This document shows positions 24,626-31,735 of a stretch of DNA of 64,000 nucleotides, in pieces (within the stretch, counting starts at the first letter, position 1; each line of letters starts with the position of its first letter). The position numbers and the translations under genes are program-made. The stretch comes from Putridiphycobacter sp045110285 (lineage in GTDB: Bacteria > Bacteroidota > Bacteroidia > Flavobacteriales_D > Crocinitomicaceae), in NCBI GenBank assembly GCA_045110285.1, contig JBGCGA010000017.1, positions 1 to 64,000 of the forward strand, in the 5' to 3' direction. The notes below the pieces were generated by a model. That model worked only from the letters and a program-made list of their open reading frames with translations. It made no database searches and had not been told where the DNA came from.

Positions 24626-26338
24626 ATGAGTTCAATTAACCTTTCAGAGCAAGAAATACAAAGAAGAGACACGCTTGACAAATTAAGGTCAAAGGGAATT
24701 AACCCTTTTCCTGCAAATTTATTTCCAGTAAATATATTGTCTACAGACATTAAGGAAAGTTTTGAAGAGGGAAAAAAGGTGGTTATTGCTGGTCGATTAA
24801 TGGCACGTAGAATTCAAGGTAAAGCCTCATTCGGAGAGCTACAAGATAGCGCTGGAAGAATTCAAGTTTATTTCAATAGAGATGAAATTTGCCCAGAAGA
24901 AGACAAATGGAAATACAATGAGCTTTATAAAAAATTGCTGGATATTGGTGATTTTATTGGAATTGAAGGGCATTTATTTAAAACTCAGGTTGGAGAAATA
25001 TCAGTTTGGGTAAAAGACTTTAAATTATTATCTAAAGCATTAAAACCTCTTCCGCAACCAAAAACGGATGAGGATGGTCAGGTACATGACGCCTTTACCG
25101 ACCCTGAAATGCGTTACCGTCAGCGTTATGTTGATTTGGTTGTAAACCCGCACGTAAAAGATGTATTTGTAAAACGCACAAAGCTTTTTACGGCTATGCG
25201 TCAGTTTTTTACAGATGCTGGTTATTTTGAAGTTGAAACACCAATTTTGCAACCAATTGCAGGAGGTGCTGCCGCTCGTCCGTTCATTACGCACCACAAT
25301 GCATTAGACATACCCTTATACCTAAGAATTGCGAACGAATTGTACTTAAAAAGACTAATTGTTGGTGGATTTGATGGTGTATTTGAATTTTCAAAAAACT
25401 TTAGGAACGAGGGAATGGACAGAACTCACAACCCCGAGTTTACAGCAATGGAAATTTATGTGGCTTATAAAGATTATAATTGGATGATGGAGTTTACCGA
25501 AAAATTGTTGGAGCATTGCGCAACAGCAGTCAACGGGTCCTCAAAATCTATATTTGGCGAACATGAAATTGAATTTAAGGCGCCATACAAACGTGTAACC
25601 ATGCGCCAATCTATTATCGATTTTACTGGATTTGATATTGACGGAAAATCGGAGGAAGAATTAAGAGCAGCCGCTCTTGGAATGAATATTCCTGTAGACG
25701 AAACAATGGGTAAAGGAAAATTAATTGATGAGATTTTTGGTGAAAAATGTGAGGGCAATTATATTCAACCTACTTTTATTATTGACTATCCAAAGGAAAT
25801 GTCGCCACTATGCAAGGAGCACAGAGATAATCCAGAACTAACTGAACGTTTTGAGTTAATGGTTTGTGGTAAAGAAGTGGCAAATGCCTATTCGGAGTTA
25901 AATGATCCAATTGACCAAAGAGAGCGGTTTGAAGAGCAGTTAAAATTGGCTGCTAAGGGTGATGATGAAGCAGGTGAGTTTATTGATCAAGACTTTTTAC
26001 GTTCTTTAGAGTACGGAATGCCGCCAACATCTGGCTTAGGGATTGGTATGGACAGACTAATCATGTACTTAACAAATAATCCATCCATTCAAGAGGTATT
26101 ATTGTTTCCGCAAATGAAGCCCGAAACCAAAGTTGCTGTGCCGGCTGTTGATTTAAATGATGAGCAAAAAGCAGTTTTAGAATTGTTAAAAGCAAATTCA
26201 CCTCAAGCGTTAAACGACTTAAAAGAGGCATCAGGCTTGAGTAATAAAAAGTGGGATAAATCAATTAAGCACCTAACCAAAAATAAGTTAGCTACAGTTA
26301 CTAAAACAAATGATAATTTGTTGGTGGAATTGGTATAA
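24626..26338 (+). CDS. lysS: Lysyl-tRNA synthetase, class II
   Basis: 570 residues. An OB-fold anticodon-binding domain (about 50-160, VVIAGRLMARRIQGKASFGE) is followed by the class II catalytic core: motif 2 FRNEGMDRTHNPEFTAMEIY and motif 3 GLGIGMDRLIMYL. It charges tRNA-Lys. About 70 residues beyond the usual ~505-residue enzyme form a C-terminal extension (AVLELLKANSPQALNDLKEA ... HLTKNKLATVTK) that looks like a small winged-helix domain. Such tails occur in Bacteroidota LysS, but I do not know their role. The gene is alone on its strand. Confidence 0.96.
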   Translation: MSSINLSEQEIQRRDTLDKLRSKGINPFPANLFPVNILSTDIKESFEEGKKVVIAGRLMARRIQGKASFGELQDSAGRIQVYFNRDEICPEEDKWKYNELYKKLLDIGDFIGIEGHLFKTQVGEISVWVKDFKLLSKALKPLPQPKTDEDGQVHDAFTDPEMRYRQRYVDLVVNPHVKDVFVKRTKLFTAMRQFFTDAGYFEVETPILQPIAGGAAARPFITHHNALDIPLYLRIANELYLKRLIVGGFDGVFEFSKNFRNEGMDRTHNPEFTAMEIYVAYKDYNWMMEFTEKLLEHCATAVNGSSKSIFGEHEIEFKAPYKRVTMRQSIIDFTGFDIDGKSEEELRAAALGMNIPVDETMGKGKLIDEIFGEKCEGNYIQPTFIIDYPKEMSPLCKEHRDNPELTERFELMVCGKEVANAYSELNDPIDQRERFEEQLKLAAKGDDEAGEFIDQDFLRSLEYGMPPTSGLGIGMDRLIMYLTNNPSIQEVLLFPQMKPETKVAVPAVDLNDEQKAVLELLKANSPQALNDLKEASGLSNKKWDKSIKHLTKNKLATVTKTNDNLLVELV

Positions 26339-26351
26339 GAAGATAGTTGAA

Positions 26352-26498
26352 TTAAAGTAAGAATTTGTTGAGAATCACACCAAGAGTTCCCTGCGTTTTA
26401 GAGTCTTTGCTTGCATTCGTATCCATTTCCTCCTGGTATTTGAAACGGACGGGTGACGCATTTAAAAATTCAATACTCGAACCCCAACCCAAATAATT
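26352..26498 (-). repeat. Possible dispersed intergenic repeat or decayed coding remnant
   Basis: After the TAG stop of the minus-strand cupredoxin gene, the same frame stays open for 48 codons to a TAA at 26352-26354, with no start of its own. The translated string (KYQEEMDTNASKDSKTQG in its middle) is protein-like but not part of a T9SS sorting domain, which ends before it. The DNA (gactctaaaacgcagggaac...) resembles degenerate repeats that I recall as common between Bacteroidota genes. It is slightly more GC-rich than its surroundings. It is probably a mobile or dispersed repeat rather than part of the gene. Confidence 0.4.
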
Positions 26499-27083
26499 CT
26501 ACTGCACTATCAACAATTCCTGCTTACCATCTAACATAACACAATAGATACCTACAGGAAAAAACGAAATATCAATAGTTTCAGACAGGATTAAATTACT
26601 TTTTACATATACTAGTTGGCCTTGCATGTTATAAATTTTAACATTCAAAGAATTTTCAATAGTAATTGAATTTGAAGCCGGATTAGGGAACATAAGACTT
26701 GCTTTTTTAGAGTTTTCTTCGGCAATACTAGCGGTGCCAGCCTCAACAATTATTATGCTCTTCATGCCCATTGTAGCGTGCGGAATACATAAGTTATAGT
26801 AAGTTCCAGGGCTATCAATTGTAAATTTTTCGCTTGTTGTTGGGGCCCCAAACCCAACATAAAATCCACCATTGTAGTTAGCAGCATTATTGACCCAATC
26901 AATAGAGTCAACTTCAGTAATGCTGTGATAACCATTGTTAACAAGTTGAATGGTATCGCCAACTTGCACATACAAGGTATCTGGCGAAAAATAATGGTCG
27001 GTTGCTTCTAGTAAATGCGTTGCTTGTCCATGGCTGATAAGTGCAAGGATAGTAGTTAAAATGATAGTGAAAAGTGTTTTCAT
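26499..27083 (-). CDS. Secreted cupredoxin (plastocyanin-like) with T9SS sorting domain
   Basis: 194 residues. Signal peptide (1-19, ending SHGQ), cupredoxin domain (about 22-115) and a type A T9SS C-terminal sorting domain (about 125-194: MFPNPASNSITIE, VKIYNMQGQLV, PVGIYCVML, KQELLIVQ). The type 1 copper ligands are visible: His in NNGYHSITEV, then Cys, His and Met in NLCIPHATMGM. The domain should carry copper and transfer electrons. The sorting tail predicts export across the outer membrane by the T9SS, whose SprA pore is encoded in this window. No redox partner is adjacent, so its partner outside the cell is unknown. Confidence 0.88.
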   Translation of the reverse strand: MKTLFTIILTTILALISHGQATHLLEATDHYFSPDTLYVQVGDTIQLVNNGYHSITEVDSIDWVNNAANYNGGFYVGFGAPTTSEKFTIDSPGTYYNLCIPHATMGMKSIIIVEAGTASIAEENSKKASLMFPNPASNSITIENSLNVKIYNMQGQLVYVKSNLILSETIDISFFPVGIYCVMLDGKQELLIVQ

Positions 27084-27105
27084 TGTTTGATGTCTTCTTT
27101 ATTCA

Positions 27106-27113
27106 CAAAAATA
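27106..27113 (-). promoter_or_regulatory. -7 box (TATTTTTG) of the cupredoxin gene
   Basis: TATTTTTG on the minus strand fits TAnnTTTG and ends 22 nt before the ATG at 27083. The -33 element was not identified. Confidence 0.35.
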
Positions 27114-27182
27114 TAGAATAATGCAGTGGGCTTTTACTGAAAATCTCATTTTATTGTTGTACTCAACAATATTTTAAAAAAA

Positions 27183-27866
27183 TTAATAGGGAATTGATAT
27201 CGTTTGACCTTGATTTACCAATAGTACCACTTTATTTGGTTTAGAATTTGTAGTCTTCATAGTGGGATAAAAATGATAGATTCCGAGCATTTTTGTGTCG
27301 ATTGCTAAATTTTGTTTTTGAATTTGCTTAGCTGTCCAATACGGTACAAACGCCCAGTCTAAATTTTTCATGCTCAGCGCTATGTCTGATGTTTCAGTGT
27401 CTCCATAAAAATATATTCTCTTCCCATGCCATGTAATTAAATATGAATAATGCTTAAAAGATAAATTATGTTCAGTTTTAATTGCTTGAATACTAAACTG
27501 AGGGGTAGTTTTACTTACGCGATCTAACTTTTTTATATTCCACTTTCCATATTTTACTCCACCCTTAGTTCTTAGTGTTTTTCTCATGTTTTTTCTCGAG
27601 TAATGATCGGGATGCTTGTGTGTAAATATAAATATCGAATTTTCCTTTATGCTATCAAGTTCAGCTTTATCAAACTGCATATAATTGAATGCACCAGATT
27701 TATATGGAAAATCAACGTAGATATTTAGATTATTATCTGTCAGGTGCAGTCCGCAATTTCCAATGAATTTGATTTTTATTTCGTTTAATTGTCCGTACCC
27801 CACCTTTGCAGATAAAACAATTGTTAAAATCGCTAAAAAACAAATTACTTTTCTATTTAGGGTCAT
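27183..27866 (-). CDS. Exported metallo-beta-lactamase-fold hydrolase
   Basis: 227 residues with a signal peptide (about 1-25, ending GYGQ). The metal motif HxHxDH is present as THKHPDHYS (about residues 81-89), with a further His in KTEHNLSFKH and an Asp in FYGDTETSD. This fits the UlaG-like branch of the metallo-beta-lactamase fold (single domain, HxHxDH, late G-D-T). Substrates of exported members are varied; none can be assigned. It is a lone gene between the cupredoxin and the LytTR regulator, separated from each by about 100 nt. Confidence 0.82.
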   Translation of the reverse strand: MTLNRKVICFLAILTIVLSAKVGYGQLNEIKIKFIGNCGLHLTDNNLNIYVDFPYKSGAFNYMQFDKAELDSIKENSIFIFTHKHPDHYSRKNMRKTLRTKGGVKYGKWNIKKLDRVSKTTPQFSIQAIKTEHNLSFKHYSYLITWHGKRIYFYGDTETSDIALSMKNLDWAFVPYWTAKQIQKQNLAIDTKMLGIYHFYPTMKTTNSKPNKVVLLVNQGQTISIPY

Positions 27867-27962
27867 AATTTAAGTATGAAAGTTTGTGCCAATATAATAA
27901 TGAATTAATACAGAAATAAGCAATAAGTGACAGAACGCTTATTTTTTTGACCAGCCGATAAG

Positions 27963-28787
27963 CTAATGTTGTGGGTCTCCTTTTTTTTGATTGCCAATTG
28001 CAGTTTTTATGAGTTTGTATTGTGTTTTAGATAAGGGTATTTTCCCATTGTAATTTTCAAAATATATTTTAGCACTTTGCGAATTCCCTTTTATCTCAAT
28101 GATGTTTTCTATGTTTACAAGGTAAGATCTATGACATTTTTCCAGAAAAGGTAGTTGTAAATGAACCTTTGAAAGTGTTTGCCTGAAGGTTTTGGAAGAT
28201 ACCTTATTATGCACATCATTAAAATAGATATCAATATAATTTTCAACTGCGTGGATGAAAAGCAAATCTTTTTTTTGTAATGCTAATTTTTCATTTTTAT
28301 TATCTCCGATAATTGCCACTGAATTTTGAGAAATAGGAAGGATGCGTTCACCAAACTTATGTCTTAAGTAAAGAAAGACAGGTGCAATAACTGGAATCAT
28401 GGCAATAACTATATGTGTGTAGTACCACCAATGAGATTGAAATGAATAGCTTAATTTATTTACAATAAAATGATTGTATAAATAAATTGTAGTTCCAGAA
28501 AAAATAAAGAAACCAATTGTAGAAAGTATTTCATTCCATATCACCCATATTTTATTAACCCTGACGTACCATATGTTTTCAATGGCAGTCTGTATAAAAA
28601 ATGTAATAGACAGCACTAACCCAAAACCTAGTAAAATTATAGTCCTATTATCTGATTCAAATAAATTTGTATCAAACGGCTCCAAAAAAATGATGACAAC
28701 AGATAAAAAACTGCCTAAAATAACCGCAGCTAAAGCTTTTCTTCGGAGAGATGATAAAAAGTGTATTTGGTTGGTTAGAAAACTCAA
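27963..28787 (-). CDS. Membrane-bound LytTR transcription regulator
   Basis: 274 residues. Four transmembrane helices (about 15-35, 45-65, 80-105 and 118-140) are followed by a LytTR DNA-binding domain (about 165-270, with LLFIHAVENYIDIYF, FRQTLSKVHLQLPFLEKCHRSYLVN and GNSQSAKIYFEN). LytTR domains bind DNA direct repeats, and membrane-tethered versions are common in Bacteroidota. The start appears to be a TTG at 28787: an in-frame stop lies 11 codons upstream and the next Met is near residue 135. The target is unknown. The gene is separate from its neighbours. Confidence 0.82.
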   Translation of the reverse strand: MSFLTNQIHFLSSLRRKALAAVILGSFLSVVIIFLEPFDTNLFESDNRTIILLGFGLVLSITFFIQTAIENIWYVRVNKIWVIWNEILSTIGFFIFSGTTIYLYNHFIVNKLSYSFQSHWWYYTHIVIAMIPVIAPVFLYLRHKFGERILPISQNSVAIIGDNKNEKLALQKKDLLFIHAVENYIDIYFNDVHNKVSSKTFRQTLSKVHLQLPFLEKCHRSYLVNIENIIEIKGNSQSAKIYFENYNGKIPLSKTQYKLIKTAIGNQKKGDPQH

Positions 28788-28951
28788 TTTATTTTGGCAT
28801 TTATAGCTATAAGTCGGTCATTTTTTACTCGGGCTGGAGTACAATATAATTAAATTAACGCCAAATTGTTTTTAAGCTCCAGTCGCAAGCGCTTTAAATA
28901 ATTGATTTATAGTCGTTATCTCTATCAAATTGTTAGTATCACTTGCATCAA
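28788..28951. other. Intergenic region with a long-loop inverted repeat
   Basis: No gene is visible in these 164 bp. GGCTGGAG (28832-28839) and CTCCAGTC (28877-28884) can pair over eight positions (one G-U) with a 37-nt loop. It lies between the acetyltransferase stop and the LytTR start. The role is unclear; a transcript end is one option, but no T-run follows. Confidence 0.3.
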
Positions 28952-29425
28952 TTATAGGTTTTGTTGTGCAGTCGATTTTTTTACCACTTTTTCAAAACAT
29001 TTACTATTTTCAATACCAGTATATTGACCATAATTAGCAATTAACTTATATCCACTTTTTTTATACAATGCAATTGCCTCAGGTTGCTTAGTGCCTGTTT
29101 CTAAAACACACTTTTCATAAGATAATTCAGCAGCCCATTTTTCTAATTCAGATAATATAAGGGAAGCAGCTCCTTTTCCTCTGTTATTTTCAGAAGTATA
29201 CATTCGCTTAATCTCCACAGTTTTTTTATCAAATTGCTTTATTGCACCACATCCTACAGCTATTTTGTTATCAAAAGCTATCACTACATATTTTATATTG
29301 TCAATCTTATTAAATTGAGCATAAAAAGCATGTTCGTTACCATCTCTTTTAGCTAAGTCAATATCTAATAGATTGACCAATTTGATAAAGTCTTTATTTT
29401 CAGCGTTAGCTCTTAATAGTTTCAT
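28952..29425 (-). CDS. GNAT-family N-acetyltransferase
   Basis: 157 residues with the GNAT fold: beta-strand YVVIAFDNKIAVGCGAIKQF, then KTVEIKRMYTSENNRGKGAA carrying the acetyl-CoA pyrophosphate loop (R-G-K-G-A, Q/RxxGxG-like), then ELSYEKCVLETGTKQPEAIA and LYKKSGYKLI. It transfers an acetyl group from acetyl-CoA to an amine; the substrate cannot be predicted. It is a single gene with 194 bp of leader region upstream. Confidence 0.85.
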   Translation of the reverse strand: MKLLRANAENKDFIKLVNLLDIDLAKRDGNEHAFYAQFNKIDNIKYVVIAFDNKIAVGCGAIKQFDKKTVEIKRMYTSENNRGKGAASLILSELEKWAAELSYEKCVLETGTKQPEAIALYKKSGYKLIANYGQYTGIENSKCFEKVVKKSTAQQNL

Positions 29426-29505
29426 TTTCTTATATTATAGACTGCAATTGCTGAAAGAAAATTTTCGCATTAAAAATTCACCTGTATTCGGGTTTAGCAC
29501 AAAAC

Positions 29506-29513
29506 CAAATTTA
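29506..29513 (-). promoter_or_regulatory. -7 box (TAAATTTG) upstream of the acetyltransferase
   Basis: TAAATTTG on the minus strand fits TAnnTTTG and lies 80 nt before the acetyltransferase ATG. No clear -33 element. The rest of 29426-29619 holds nothing else I recognise. Confidence 0.35.
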
Positions 29514-29619
29514 CAATTTTACCGTTTCTTTAAAATTTGGCGGTCTTTGTTCATATGTTTCAACTTTTGGTCCGACTCATAATCCTTGTTATTTTTAAAC
29601 ATGCTTAGGCATAGGTTTA

Positions 29620-30648
29620 CTACATCAATATTCCATCTTTGGCCTTAATTGCTGGCGGTAAATCTGTTTCGTTTAACATTTGACGCATATCTATTTCTAT
29701 CGTTCTGCATAGTGAGAGCATTGGAATATCATTTGCCATTCCCTGAAAAGGGTTTTCTGTGAAGTCACCAACTGAATCCATCATAAAGTATATCCAACTG
29801 ATGACAGCTATAACCGGTGTGGATAGCCAAACACCCCAATTGCCTAGTTTTAATATTTCAGGTATCAATCCGAAAGGCAGTAGAAGTATAAATATAGTAA
29901 CAAAGTACTGGCTCATATTAGCATATTGTCTTGGTAAAGGAAACTTTTTTATTCGTTCATTTTTTCCTTGAAGTGTATAGAAACTTTTAAGTAAATTCCC
30001 CATTTCCATGTGCCTGAAATCATCAATTAATCCATTTTTACGGAGTTGTGCTAAATCTCTAGATTGCTCATTGATAATTTGTGTGGCCGTATTTACTGCC
30101 CCAACTAATCTGTCATGTTCTTCAGGAAGTAACAATAATTCTACCTTTGTTACTTCATCATCTACTAAGCCTACACCAAACTTGTTTTGATAGTAACTTG
30201 CATTTTTAGCAGTAAAGCCACCTTGGCTAACATGCTCCCATGGAGTTGGAACAAGTAGTTGACTTCTATGCGCGTATAGCCATGCTATGTGTCTATACAC
30301 CAACCGTTTTTTGATTGAGGCAATTTGTTCAGGAGACCTTGTATTTTCATTATGCAAATTACTAACATATCCGTCAACCATCATGCCCCAGGTTCTGCTA
30401 TCATTTACAATTCCTCCCCATATTTTTCTGGCTTCCCACATTCTATCATAGGCTTGATTATTTTTAAAACCTAAGTAAAATGCGACAGCTGTTCCTATCA
30501 CCGAAATCGCTATCCAAGGAAGTGAAATAGTTATTATTTTAAAATGAAACAAAGCCGTCATTAAAGATGAGAAAAGCATGAGCAGCAGCATGATTGGCCA
30601 TCCCCATTGAAAAAATTTTTTAATACCTAGGTTTTTAGTTACTATCAT
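29620..30648 (-). CDS. Bestrophin-family anion channel (UPF0187)
   Basis: 342 residues. The N-terminal part has two transmembrane segments (about 15-40 and 42-60) followed by the bestrophin signature FYLGFKNNQAYDRMWEARKIWGGIV. A second membrane pair occurs at about 235-285 (VTIFILLLPFGLIPEIL, WGVWLSTPVIAVISWIYFMM). The C-terminus has NPFQGMANDIPMLSLCRTIE, typical of bacterial homologs. Family members form pentameric chloride or cation channels in the inner membrane. It is a lone gene. Confidence 0.9.
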   Translation of the reverse strand: MIVTKNLGIKKFFQWGWPIMLLLMLFSSLMTALFHFKIITISLPWIAISVIGTAVAFYLGFKNNQAYDRMWEARKIWGGIVNDSRTWGMMVDGYVSNLHNENTRSPEQIASIKKRLVYRHIAWLYAHRSQLLVPTPWEHVSQGGFTAKNASYYQNKFGVGLVDDEVTKVELLLLPEEHDRLVGAVNTATQIINEQSRDLAQLRKNGLIDDFRHMEMGNLLKSFYTLQGKNERIKKFPLPRQYANMSQYFVTIFILLLPFGLIPEILKLGNWGVWLSTPVIAVISWIYFMMDSVGDFTENPFQGMANDIPMLSLCRTIEIDMRQMLNETDLPPAIKAKDGILM

Positions 30649-30771
30649 CTTATCTGAATTTATGTGTTACCAAAATAGTTTTAACCTAAATGTCTGGATT
30701 CTGTTATTTTAAATTTTCCGATAGGCTGACTAAAATTAGGCATTTATGTCTAAATGCACTAGTTGTTATTT

Positions 30772-31422
30772 TTATTTTTTTGTTGTAGCCTGTTTTATTT
30801 TTTCATTTATTATTTCGCTGATCTCATTTGCTCTATCTACAATCATAAAGTGTTCACCGCCTTCAATTACAATGGTGTTTTTACCTTTAGGAGTGAGCAG
30901 TTTATCCTTTGAACCGCCAATTTTAATCAAATTTGATAGCTTTGTTTGATTCTCCCAATTCATTAGTTCTCGTATTGCCCATTTCGCAAATTTTAAATCA
31001 GTATCATCTAAAATTGAGTTCAAAAGTTCTTTTTTGTCTGTTCCAAAGAGAAAATGAGCTATTGGTTTTGGAGGATTAAATAAACTTTCAGGAATCAACT
31101 CTATTAGTTTAGATTTGCCAGCAAGTTTGATTACCCCATTTAAATCATCTCTTGTTTCTGCCGAGGAGATTAAAATTGTAAAAATTGGATTTAATATTTT
31201 ACTAATTTCAGTTGCAATTAGGCCTCCAAAACTGACGCCTAGAATTCCGAAATCATTCTCATTTCTTAAATCATATTTATCAATTAGTCTTTGAGAATAA
31301 TCAATGATTGACTCCTTAATCAGTGGTTTAATCCAAGAAATTGTAACCAATTCATATTCAATAGATAAATAGTTAAAGACCCTTTCATCTGCTCCAAGTC
31401 CGCTTAAGGTATATATTTTCAT
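30772..31422 (-). CDS. Alpha/beta-hydrolase
   Basis: 216 residues. The nucleophile elbow GVSFGG (about residues 61-66) and the His in EGGEHFMIVD support the alpha/beta-hydrolase fold. An Asp in IGGSKDKLL is a candidate third residue. The opening TLSGLGADERVFNYL resembles small thioesterase or carboxylesterase-type proteins, with the oxyanion region GLGAD. Substrate unknown. The ATG overlaps the TGA of a short upstream frame (31419-31553) by 4 nt. Confidence 0.8.
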   Translation of the reverse strand: MKIYTLSGLGADERVFNYLSIEYELVTISWIKPLIKESIIDYSQRLIDKYDLRNENDFGILGVSFGGLIATEISKILNPIFTILISSAETRDDLNGVIKLAGKSKLIELIPESLFNPPKPIAHFLFGTDKKELLNSILDDTDLKFAKWAIRELMNWENQTKLSNLIKIGGSKDKLLTPKGKNTIVIEGGEHFMIVDRANEISEIINEKIKQATTKK

Positions 31423-31553
31423 ATTGAATGCAATTTCTGCCTGAAATTAGTTTTAGGTTTTGCCTTAATAATTTGAGCTAATCTCTTAAAGCCCGTTGCA
31501 AAATTTATTGAGGATATTTGTTTTTTTAGGTTGTTTAAAACTGTGCGTTCCAT
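31419..31553 (-). CDS. Candidate small protein (44 residues) coupled to the hydrolase
   Basis: An ATG at 31553 opens 44 codons ending TGA at 31419-31421. The stop overlaps the hydrolase ATG in the ATGA form typical of translationally coupled genes. The product is basic (8 Lys, 3 Arg) with no membrane segment or signal peptide, and I recognise no family. In AT-rich DNA an open frame of this length can be chance, and no ribosome-binding site is evident. The overlap is the main support. Confidence 0.35.
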   Translation of the reverse strand: MERTVLNNLKKQISSINFATGFKRLAQIIKAKPKTNFRQKLHSI

Positions 31554-31735
31554 TTTAAAGGCGGGTAAAAACCATGACACAATACAGCCATTTGTTAATT
31601 TTTAATAAGCATCTAAAAACACTTAAAACCACAGCTGCGCTCAAATATAAGAAAATGAATGAACTAGAAGTTTACCGTGCCTATAAAAAATAATAAATGT
31701 AGCGCAGTTAAAAAGCATGTGTGTGGAGTCCAATT
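31554..31735. other. Intergenic leader region with promoter-like box and inverted repeat
   Basis: This region lies between the nucleoside-transporter stop and the candidate small gene (both minus strand). TATATTTG on the minus strand (31642-31649) fits the -7 consensus. CTGCGCT (31635-31641) and AGCGCAG (31701-31707) are a perfect inverted repeat with a 59-nt spacer that flanks this box. No gene is visible otherwise. Confidence 0.35.

Noticed and set aside
29373..29582. A 69-codon plus-strand frame upstream of the acetyltransferase
   Set aside because: Partly antisense to the acetyltransferase, without a promoter, start context or recognisable product.
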